Positions 12,410-21,509 of a stretch of DNA of 64,000 nt are shown here, piece after piece. The translations under genes and the position numbers were made by a program. Every line of letters starts with the position of its first letter. The first letter of the stretch is position 1. The stretch lies in NCBI GenBank assembly GCA_960531495.1, contig OY482864.1, positions 10,119,396-10,183,395 on the forward strand. The letters are read 5' to 3'. The notes under the pieces are model-generated. The model was not told the DNA's origin. It ran no database searches and saw only the letters and a program-made list of their open reading frames with translations. The DNA comes from Zeus faber (lineage: Eukaryota > Chordata > Actinopteri > Zeiformes > Zeidae).

Positions 12410-13367
12410 TGTGGAATTCACCAGAATCCATAAGCTCCTACACAAATATGTCCTCTTGTGGATGAGGACCAGGTGAATGCCTCCCAAAATGCCACCATCT
12501 AACCGATTTAACGCTGCTGCTGTGCAGTCAATCACAACTGAAAAGATCATTTGATATCTGGGGGCTCTTGTATATCATGTAATGTCTAAGGAGAATCTTC
12601 AGTTATTGGAAGAAATCTATTAATTGCTATATTGTGATAACTATGTCAAGCAGCAACGGGACATCTACAGTATAAAGATGTTGAAGCCTTTGAACGTCTT
12701 GAAATGAGGATCAGGAAAAGATAAAGAATTGGATAGATAAGAGGAATCAAGTTGCATTGCATTGGGATCGGTAAAATACTGTAGCAATGTGGGGTCTGGG
12801 GACCCCCAGGAATACAGGGGCCCCATGCAAAATTCGGAACAGTTAAACTTCGCCATTATTTCATTTTCAAGACGTTAGCTGTAGTATAACTATAGTGTAG
12901 GCAGGTATGGAAGTTTAAACCAAATCATATTGAACAATGAAAAGTACCAAATGGGGTCATGCGTATAAAATTAAGGCTCCTAGCGTCGAGAGTCGCTGGT
13001 CTAAAGTACAGGTTAGTGGCCAAATTACAGGCGTGTAAATTGACTCTGTGTAGAGAGCAGCCAGTCCTCTGATAATACCTCAGTTAGGTGATAGTTATCT
13101 GCAGAGGCTCCACCGGTGTAGAGACAGACGTCTATCCACAATACACACCCAAACTCGTAAAAAATAAAATAAAATTAAAAAAACTTTTACATGCTCACAA
13201 ACTCACAAAAACCTGCGTGCACACGGAGGCAGACATCAGTGACGGTCATTTCACAGGGGTGCAAACAAGCAGTACTTTCTGCCCTTTGCATACTTTACAC
13301 GGGCCTGTAAACCGTCCACAGTGGACTGCTACTGTTCCCCCTTGAGGGCCATGGATATTCCCCAGTC

Positions 13368-13377
13368 TGATTGACAG
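13368..13377 (+). promoter_or_regulatory. PBX/MEIS-type composite site
   Basis: TGATTGACAG is an exact match to the composite recognition sequence of PBX-MEIS/PREP homeodomain dimers. A 10-mer is expected about once per megabase per strand in random DNA, so one match in 64 kb is mildly notable. It lies in a non-repetitive stretch. Occupancy and function are unproven. Confidence 0.35.
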
Positions 13378-14068
13378 CTGGGAAGCGTTTGGGCTCCCTG
13401 ACATGTCCCAATTCCCAATTCCTCTGATAAACAACGCAGGCAAACGCGGCATGTCGGGGGACCCTGTTGAAAGATTAGGGGAATCATCGGGAAGCAACCT
13501 GACCAGGCAGGTTCCCGCCGTTATCTCTGCCAATGCGTCAGTTTCGCTAATCATGCACTAATCACTTATCATTAGTAAACAAAAGATAGCACAGATCCAG
13601 CTTTTGGGAGTTTTCCTTTTTCACCTCCTTACTCGTCACATGTGGTAAAACTACACTACTACTGGGAAAGGAAAAAATGACAATAAAAAGTATTTGTCAT
13701 TATAAGCGTCTGCCTGCCAAAATATGTCAGGAATCCTGATTATCAACATACTAAAATAATGTGATTACACTTGTGTACCAACGCATGTCAAGCATCAATA
13801 CATACAAATAACCTCAGAAATATGTAGAATACATCTTGCGTCATTAAACTATCAAATGATGCCAAGAGAATAACAAAAATATCACTAAAACAAATATTGT
13901 GCCATTTTTTTGTGTACGGCCTTGGAACATGCTGTCAGACAGTGATTTTGGGAACCCACTGCCACGGCTATTATCATTCCTGTCCATCAGAGACGGGAAC
14001 ACTCATGGCCTGTGGGGATGGCTGCCTGGAATTCTCCGGAGAGGGTCTGCTGTTGGCTAGAAAACTAA

Positions 14069-14081
14069 AGGTCAGGGGTCA
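14069..14081 (+). promoter_or_regulatory. DR1-type nuclear receptor half-site pair
   Basis: AGGTCA followed by one base and then GGGTCA forms a direct repeat with 1-bp spacing, the arrangement bound by RXR heterodimers, HNF4 and COUP-TF proteins. It lies inside a non-repetitive segment (13920-14170) that reads like conserved non-coding DNA. Motif only; no evidence of use. Confidence 0.4.
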
Positions 14082-15221
14082 CATTGGACACTGGTCAAAC
14101 GCCAGACAGGGAAGGCATGATCGCAGGACGGCCCATTTACAGCCCCGCCCACAGTACCTGCAGGGTTGTAAATGGAGGCGAAAGAGAAAAGAAGGTAGGT
14201 GTTCACTTACTGGCCGGTAAAGCACGGCGCTGAACAGGTGTGGGGGGATTGAATCTCCAACCCCTCAGCGATGCGTCCATCCAAATCCAGCCATTCTCCA
14301 AACCAATATTAGGTTTTCAAAAATGAAAACAATCAACTTTAAAGAAAGTGGTTTTGAGTCTTAAATAGGGGTCAAAACAAACATAATTAGATGCACCTGA
14401 CGGTTTTTTCCCATCTTTTTCCCCCTCCCCTTCTCTCCTAAACTTCGCCAGAATGCCAACTGGCTCACAACTGTATCATTAGACACCCATCTACATCAAA
14501 CAAAAGCAAACCTTGGATCAGAAAACCAGCTATCTCCTCTGGCTCCTCTTCATTTTAATGAAATTTCCAGGCAGGTGTATTTGGAGTGATGGACAGAGTA
14601 CATAAACAGATATCTGATCAAACTAGATCGCTGTCTGAAGCGTTAATTACAGAACAACGCAACACACACGCTCCGCCGATAGGGATCTCTTCCACACCAG
14701 TGGCTAGAGTTTGATCTCAATATAAAAAGTCGGTATTCTGTTGTTTTTGCTGTAGCTGATTCCCATAGCTTCTGGTATGTCAGTTGAAACCTTTCAAAAT
14801 ATGACCCTCTGTGCCATGTTATGTTTGGCCTTTGGGATGGGCAGCATTTAGGAGACATTCGGAGGCAACTTTTGATGGATTCTGCGCTCTACACTTTAAT
14901 GAAGAACACAAGCGAGCACTGGCCAGGCACTATAAGCGTTGGATAGTGGGACTTCCATCCCAGCACTCCCATACCATCCATTCCAGGTACTTGAGCCCAG
15001 AACCTGAGTCAGAATTATATTATTGCTATTAGTCCTATGGTCTTAACTCTTAACGGGTATAGCGACACACCGTCACAGTCTGGTGTTGAATCCATTCGGG
15101 TGCTTAGTGATTCAAACTCCAGTTCAGCCAATGACCACTAGATGCTGCTCCAGAAAACCTCAGACTCAATGTAAGTCAATGGACGAAATGGAAACTCTCA
15201 GTAGAAAAACACAGTCAATAC

Positions 15222-15326
15222 TGTAGCGGTAGGTGGTCCAGAAGCCTCCCAGCTTTCCCCAGTGGGTTAATGGGTTTATGGACACAGGTGTGGTCCAAAT
15301 TCATTCTGTTGTACCATTAGTCTGAA
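15222..15326 (+). repeat. Left LTR, internally deleted and truncated
   Basis: Starts TGT and aligns with the right LTR over its first 75 bp (GGTAGG, a CCAG..TTCCCC block, a GGTTTAT/GCGTTTAT block and ACACAGGTG). It then jumps to the ACCRTTAGTCTGAA block, missing roughly 90 bp found in the right LTR, and lacks the LTR's last third including the polyadenylation signal. The primer-binding site is therefore also lost. Confidence 0.75.
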
Positions 15327-15499
15327 GTGCAAGTTCTCCAACTGGGGTTGGAGTGCCAGCCGAGCTTGACCGCCTCACACTCTCCGGCGCCCTGCTGTTC
15401 AAGTTCAAGTCACCCTTGACCTCAAAGGAAAAGTGCTGCAGGTCCACATAGATCTCCAGCCATTGAGCTGGTGATACAGCACTGGTTCGACCACTTTAT

Positions 15500-17590
15500 T
15501 TATGGCGATAACATCCAACAAACTCGTCAGCCGCCGGAGAAGAGAGGGAGAGAATCTGGTTGCCTTCGCCGCTGATCTCTGCCTTCAATACGGCAACACA
15601 AGAGGAGCTCGCTTTCCAATCCTTTGTTGGGGACTCCATCCAAAATGATTACAGGAACATATCTGCCTGTTTGTGTCGATAACTTTCACAGCAGCCCTAG
15701 TCTAGTGTGCCAGGTGGATCAGGAAGGAAGTGATGAAGAGGAGGTGATTAGCCAAGTCACAACGATATCCAGCCAGGTTCCCTTGACCTCTGCAGCGGCT
15801 ACTGGCAGGTGGAGCTGGCATGGTAGGCACGGCCCAAGACTGCCTTCTCCATTGGCCAGGGGTTATGGCAGTTTCGGTCTCTGCAATGCCCCAGCTACCT
15901 TAGAACGTCTGATGGAGAGGGTGCCGGCCGACATTACTTGGAGTCACTGTGTGGTCTACCTTCGACGACCTCCTCGCCTACGCCACAGACTTTGAGGGTG
16001 CCTTAGCTGACCTGAAGGAAGTCTTCTGCGCCATCCATCAGTCAGGTCTACGCCTCCACAACATGTAATTTGTTCCGGCGGGAAACAGCCTTTCTGGGCC
16101 ACATCATCAGTCCAGAAGGGGTGTCCATTGACCCCGTAAAGGTGACCGCGGTGAGCGAGTGTGTGTTCCACACAACGTTGAAGAGCTGTGGAACTTTCTG
16201 GGCCTGGCCTCCTACAACCTAAGGTTCGTCCAGGACTTCACCATCATCGACAGCCCACTACATCGGCTGACTCAGAAAGGTCAGAAATTCCAGTGGGACA
16301 AGGAATGAGCTGCTGCATTCACATGGCTCCGGTCAACACTCATTGAGGCTCCTGTGCTATCCTATCCAGACCCCTGGCGACTGTTCATTGTGGACACCGA
16401 TGCCAGCAACGTGGGTGTTGGTGCGGTTAACTACTGTGTCACCCGCTGAGAGCTGTTGGTTTGCGTCTCCGCCACTTCCGGACATACCTCTATGGGCAGA
16501 GATTCCTCCTGCGCACCGACTATGCCTCCCTCCTCTGGCTCATCATCTTTAAAGAGTCAGAGGGGCAACTGGCCCGGTGGCTAGAGAACCTACAGGACTA
16601 CGACTTTGAGAATCGCGACTCCACACAAATGCAGACACTCTGTCATGGCACTCCTGCGAAGAAGAAGTGCTGATAATACGAGCACGCCGAGAACTGGGAG
16701 GAGACAACCCCGGTGTTGGTGGACCTCCGGACCTCCCTTCCAGAGGACAACAACGATCCTCCCACCGGCCACAACAAATGATGAAGACGGCTTGGAGACC
16801 ATCGTGCCCAACACCTCTATCAAGACCAGAGTCAAGACCCGGTCCTCTTCTGGGTCCAGGTCCACTTCCAGCTTCTGGTCTCTCGCCAGTTACGTCCCCC
16901 GGTCCTCCAGCTTGTCCATGGCTCGGTGTGGGCCGGCCACTTTCGGGGTCACCAAGACCCTACACAGTCTCTGGTCCCGGTTCTACTGGCCAGGATGTCA
17001 CAAGTATGTAGAGCTCTACGTCCACCAGTGTGACTCCTGCACTGGCCAGAAAGGACCCACCTGGTACTCACACATTACCCTGCAGCAGTACCAAGTGGGG
17101 GCCCCAATGCGGCGTGTAGGCATCGACATCCTGGGCCCCTTTCCCATCACCGACCGGAGGAACCGCTACGTCCTTGTAGACATGGACTACTTCACCAGGG
17201 CCCGAGGCGTATGGGGTTCCCGACCAGAGCGCTGCCACCACCGGAGATCATCTGGTCAGTGAGATGTTCTGTCTTTTCGGTGGGCCCAAGGAATTGAGCG
17301 GTGACCAGAGATACAACTTCGAGGCTGGAGTGTTTGGAGTGGTCTGACGGTGGCTGGGCATTCAGAAGTCTGTAAGACTACGCCACTACACCCCCAGAGC
17401 GATGGGCTTGTCGAAGGGTTCAACCAAAGAGAGAGTAAGAGGCTGCAGGCCAACCCCAGACTCCCCCAGTCACCACAGAGGAGCATCCAAGGTCACCCCG
17501 AGGGCAGTGTCGGCTTCCCCAGCAACTTTGAGATTGTCATGGACACATGGGTTACTGGGGACAGCTAACAACCTAGGTGGGGGCAAAGCT
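15500..17590 (+). pseudogene. gag-pol remnant of the gypsy element
   Basis: A short gag-like piece (about 15525-15645, with a REGENLVAFAADL-type segment) is joined directly to pol. Reverse transcriptase spans about 15785-16330: SLDLCSGYWQVE, then a frame change, then GLCNAPATLERLMERV; the YxDD active site at 15957-15970 is itself broken by a frameshift. RNase H begins near 16384 (VDTDASNVGVG) and loses about 25 residues just after. Integrase follows from about 16930: FYWPGC and CDSC mark the zinc-binding part, GIDILGPF holds the first catalytic Asp (about 17125), and GDQRYNFEA and LVEGFN (about 17300-17415) carry the second Asp and the Glu region. The C-terminus ends abruptly at the purine tract. 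Every domain is read in more than one frame, so no active protein can be made. Confidence 0.88.
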
Positions 17591-17592
17591 GG

Positions 17593-17932
17593 TGTGCTGG
17601 GGTAGGAGGTCCGAAAGCCTTCCAGCATTCCCCGGGGTGTTAATGCGTTTATAACACAGGTGAGGTTCAATCATCTTCAAACTTCTGACTTTACTCTGTT
17701 TACTGTGTGTTTACTGCTTGTTCCTTCAGTGTGTTGTAATTGTAATTTAGTGAATGTAGTTGTACCGTTAGTCTGAATGTCTGTGTAATTAATGATCCCC
17801 TCTGTCCCAGTGTGAGTGCAGTTCAGTTCTACAGTATGGTATGCCTGTTGCTGCCAATAAATATTGCTATAATCTCGTGAGATTTGCTCTCTGCGTGAAT
17901 TCTTGAACAAGAAACCCTAGCTCGCCATAACA
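17593..17932 (+). repeat. Right LTR of the gypsy element
   Basis: About 340 bp, beginning TGT and ending ACA, as retroviral-type LTRs do. It carries AATAAA at about 17858-17863, a plausible polyadenylation signal, with TG/T-rich sequence just downstream. Blocks at 17600-17660 and 17755-17790 match the shortened left LTR; the differences between the copies suggest an old insertion. Confidence 0.8.
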
Positions 17933-20471
17933 TTTTTCCACAAGACTTCAGCGTCTCAATATAAATAGTTTATTCCTTCTAATGGGTGTCTGAAAAAATA
18001 TTGTTCCATAAATAGGATATTAAGGTTTAAAGGTTCCATCCTGCCAAGGTGGCGGTGAGCTTAAACCAAGACTCAAGGCTTCAACTTAACTCTTTGGATG
18101 ACATCACAGACACTATGTTTTTTTCACAGTCCATAATATTGCATTGTCCAATTAGAGCTGCTGGTCATTCGAGCATAAAGGCTATTTGTTATCAGATGCC
18201 AGATGGTGTTTAAGGACTGATAAGTTCACAAACAGTTACACACTTCTTATTATCTGGTTTGCTGGCCTTTTTGCCTCCATTACCCCCTAAAGAAAAACAG
18301 AATCTGCAATCTTTTGTGTTGAGTGGACCCACTTCGAGATATTTTACACCTGTTGCAATTTTGGTTATGTAGGACTTTTGGAATGGCTGTCAAGGCTCTG
18401 TCCGAATCTGTGCCGCAGCTTGAAGGCAAATGAGTAAGACCCCATAGTGAGAAAGGAAGTCGTAAAATTAATTACATTACACTAAAGTATAATGTAACCC
18501 TCTAGAGATGGTATTTCTTACAGATAGATGCTTCTGAACATGGTATATGCACCCTAATTACCTCATTATTATGAATGCTTAATACCCAAATAATTGTTTG
18601 GACTCATTGGACTCATACATTTGAGCCTCATCCAGAGCGCCCCCCCTCCCTCCACCCGTCTGCCTCTATTATACACCACTATGCCCTAATCACAACCATG
18701 TGCCCCCGTTCAAATTAACATGTGTTTCCTGCTTCCCCCTCTATTTTGACTAATATGTACCTGGGTTGCGGACTAGTGAAGCTGTAAAATGGATTCTTCT
18801 ATATTTTTTCATTATTTACAACACATGACGATGGGGGGGGGCGGGGGTGGTGAAGCATAGATGTGAATGATTTCACTTTGCATGCAACACAGCTCAAGTT
18901 CACGGGCGCTTATTGTGTATCTGTTGTGTTCCTTGATAAATGGCTCAGATCACAGTCCCCCTCTGCATTATTAGAAGCAGGACCCTAATGTATTTTGCTG
19001 AAAGAAAATCTCTCCTCGCTTCTTTATTGTTCATACTGACATACAGGCTGACCGAAAAAATGGAGATCTCTCCATGGGTGCTTTATGTTTTTCACGAGCT
19101 GCATTTCAATTTCGCATAGGGTGCTGAACACGAGGTCCAAACAAACCATGCAAAAATGGCATGTTACCAATTTTAGGAAAAAAAACAAAACGAATGGAAA
19201 CCAATTGTAGCAGCGGCCAAGCAGCGGTTATAGCGGTGATGGATCAAGCGGTATTAAGAGGGAAAACGGCGCAGACAAAGTCCTCCAAAAAAAGAAAAAC
19301 ACAACCCCTAAATCTCTCATGGGTGGCCTTCAACGAACTGCCCAAACCCCATTCACAAAAAAAAAAAAAAAATTAAATAAAAAATAAAAAAATCCGCCGC
19401 TCATATCATTGATCTATGAGAATGATCCGCCGCTGTCTCTTCCCCTCCCTCCATCTCTCCCAGCTCCCCGATGCTGGAATGTGAGCTGGCTCCCGCGTTT
19501 GAGCTGTTCGCCGGATCAACTACTGTATATTGTGTTACTGTTTTCTTTTCTACCGAAAGGATTTCTCCCCCCTCGGTAACTTTCACCCGCCCAAACCCCC
19601 GTATCCACAATGCAACACCTGGAAAAAGAAACCCTCCGTTAATCTCCGCAGCCTTTAAGGATCCGCGGGGTTTAAAACCTTCCCCGCCTCCCCGAACCCA
19701 CATGCGAGGCGGCACACGGAGCGCAGTGTTTTTAGAATATCTCTGGGTTATTTTCGGGTCATTGTCGGCCGAGTGGTTTCTTAATTGAATTTCTAAGTGT
19801 TTTGTTTAAATATGCCACTGTTAACAGGAGCTCTAAAAATAGAGCTGGGGTCGGGGCGGGGGGTGGTGGAGTGCAATGACCTAATCTTTTCCGGAGTTTT
19901 GGTGAGCTGACTGATCCTAGACGGTCCTCTTATCTCTCTGACAAACAGCTGATAAATGAATTATTATGGAACACACCGGCGATAACATCAACGTCAATGT
20001 TGTTCTTATTGTAAGAGCATTAAATCATTTGGTTTCCACTTAGCGCCGAGACCTCGGCGAACATGGAACGTACTCAGCGGCACAATCTATAGAGTCTCTC
20101 TCTGCATCTTTTTTTTCGTCTCCCGTGTTTTAAGGGCGTGACACTAGTCTCCGATCCCCCCCTGGGGGGCCAGGGCGAGCTCTCGGAGCCACTTTCATGA
20201 GCAGACACACCGCTGCCGTGATAAGACCGTCCTTGGGGGAGCGATGCTTTCCCCGCGCACGGACACAAACGGACAGTAAAAACACCGAATGGAAAGTTTC
20301 AAACAATCCTTTAATTCGCTGCGAATTACAACAAGGCCGCCGAAATGCGATCCAGACAACGACTGCCTACCAGGAATTCACACCAGACGTGCGTGACAGT
20401 TGCGATGACCCGAGAGGCTGTTGTTTCAGTCCCCCCGGTTAAGACTTTTGTTTGGGTTGCCGCGGGACAGA
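17933..20471. other. Non-coding single-copy DNA
   Basis: Low-complexity runs only at 18833-18850 (G) and 19358-19391 (A/T). The part at 19730-20050 is non-repetitive, includes a MEF2-like palindrome and reads like candidate conserved non-coding DNA. A small inverted repeat (TTACATTA / TAATGTAA) lies near 18470-18496. No gene is recognised. Confidence 0.45.
19829..19846. promoter_or_regulatory. MEF2-type site inside a palindrome
   Basis: CTAAAAATAG (19833-19842) is an exact MEF2 consensus. It is centred in an inverted repeat, AGCTCTA-AAAA-TAGAGCT, so the symmetry goes beyond the consensus. It lies in non-repetitive sequence. Motif evidence only. Confidence 0.4.
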
Positions 20472-21094
20472 CAGGGTGTCTGCAGGTAGAGGGGTTGAAC
20501 CGGAGACTTTTTTCAAGCCCCTTTTTAAGACAAATTTTAAGGAAACTTAAGGAATGATTTTTGCTCAGGTATAAAGGTTGTGTAAAAAGGAGTAAAAAGT
20601 GTGATATATTTGGTACAGGTAGAGGTAGGTCTTAGGTAGGAACAGGGTCACGCTTATGAACTAGGTGGCTCCATGAACTGTTACTATAACAGTTTCATTT
20701 AGGTCAGAACAGGGGAAGTGACTAGTAACTGGAATTAATGGAAGCATTACTTTTTTCCCCACATCCATTTAGAGAGGTACATACAAAGATTTTCTTGTAT
20801 TTTGGTATTTTCTTGTCTCTGCACAGGTACAGGTAAGTATGAAGGGAAGCATGAATGAGTCGAGATGAGTTGGGTTCAGCTAGAACAGGTAAGTGCTCCA
20901 GGTAAGTATCAGGTTCAGGTTAAGTAGGCTTAGGGTTTTATAACCTCCGAAATGCTGACTTTGATGGAGAGGAAAATCACCAAAAGTAATATATGGATGA
21001 ATAAAATCCATATATTACTTGGCTCAATTTGAATTTATGATCTCATAAATCCAAATGTAAGAGTTTTTAAGGACTTTTAAGGACTAATATTTGC
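20472..21094. mobile_element. hAT-like non-autonomous element, decayed, right end lost
   Basis: Begins CAGGGTGTCTGCAGG, the terminal sequence also seen, with one base changed, at the left end of the element at 37529. Interior TTTTAAGG/TTAAGGA words and the block TTTTAAGGACTAATATTTGC at 21075-21094 match the right part of the 37.5-kb copy, which goes on to a terminal GCGGACGCCCTG; here that terminus is gone. Inside are two hairpins (20676-20694; 20984-21020) and three splice-donor-like 9-mers. There is no coding capacity. The hAT assignment rests on my recollection of similar fish repeats and is tentative; the pairing of the two copies is visible in the sequence. Confidence 0.55.
20984..21020. 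repeat. Perfect 15-bp inverted repeat (hairpin)
   Basis: Arms 20984-20998 and 21006-21020 (AAGTAATATATGGAT and its complement) pair without mismatch around a 7-nt loop. It lies inside the hAT-like element, so it may be a nested palindromic insertion or an ordinary structural part of that element. It is AT-rich, so cruciform extrusion is plausible. Confidence 0.9.
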
Positions 21095-21200
21095 AATCGT
21101 TTATTTTTACAATATTTGTAAAACAGAATTCAAAACATTTTAAGGATCTATAGACCCAAATCATGCAACAGAATGTAGTAGTACTACTAATAGTTTTCAT

Positions 21201-21303
<103 letters not shown>

Positions 21304-21432
21304 GTAGATTCTTCATTGCAGGTCTGATGGCCTACTTAGATATCGCTCAACAGAATCAAAATTAATCTGATTGGACAAGAGGTTTGCAGAAGCATCTTAA
21401 AGTCATGCCTGAGGGAGAGAGGGGTCGATGTA

Positions 21433-21460
21433 CAAACACACACGCTGGCACGCACGCGCG

Positions 21461-21508
<48 letters not shown>
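21433..21508. repeat. (CA)n microsatellite with CG-rich start
   Basis: CG/CA alternating sequence followed by about 20 pure CA units; 130 bp from the preceding long CA tract, from which it may have split. Confidence 0.95.

Positions 21509-21509
<1 letters not shown>

Larger units (their letters stand above)
10427..13300. other. Non-coding stretch, no gene recognised
   Basis: Poly-T at 10782-10800; a CA-rich tract at 11791-11860 (listed separately); a two-part imperfect hairpin at 12339-12409 (listed separately). A GGGG/CCCC-bearing patch at 12790-12830 resembles low-copy dispersed sequence but I cannot name it. No convincing exon. Confidence 0.5.
13300..15221. other. Single-copy non-coding DNA with regulatory-like motifs
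   Basis: Non-repetitive sequence at 13320-13560 and 13920-14170 has balanced composition and dense transcription-factor-like words, including TGATTGACAG (13368-13377) and a DR1-type direct repeat (14069-14081). The patch at 14220-14260 reads on the minus strand like a weak tRNA B-box (GATTCAATCC) and could be a SINE relic, but I see no matching A-box. No coding exon is recognised. Confidence 0.4.
15222..17932 (+). mobile_element. Degraded Ty3/gypsy-type LTR retrotransposon
   Basis: A plus-strand LTR element with a shortened left LTR (15222-15326), a gag-pol remnant and a right LTR (17593-17932). Family assignment rests on domain order: reverse transcriptase, RNase H with a D-T-D-A-S motif, then integrase with a CxxC zinc-finger half and a catalytic core, the pol order of Ty3/gypsy elements. 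The whole unit is about 2.7 kb, well short of the roughly 5 kb of intact relatives, because gag, protease and the 5' part of reverse transcriptase are largely gone. A purine-rich tract sits at about 17577-17590, just before the right LTR, as expected. I found no matching target-site duplication. It is inactive: several stops and frameshifts interrupt pol. Confidence 0.9.

Noticed and set aside
14220..14260. Possible tRNA or tRNA-derived SINE (GATTCAATCC on the minus strand)
   Set aside because: No matching A-box and no cloverleaf could be drawn by eye.
15120..15221. Possible SINE or CTCF-like CCACTAGATG sequence left of the gypsy element
   Set aside because: The core deviates at several positions and no repeat structure was found.
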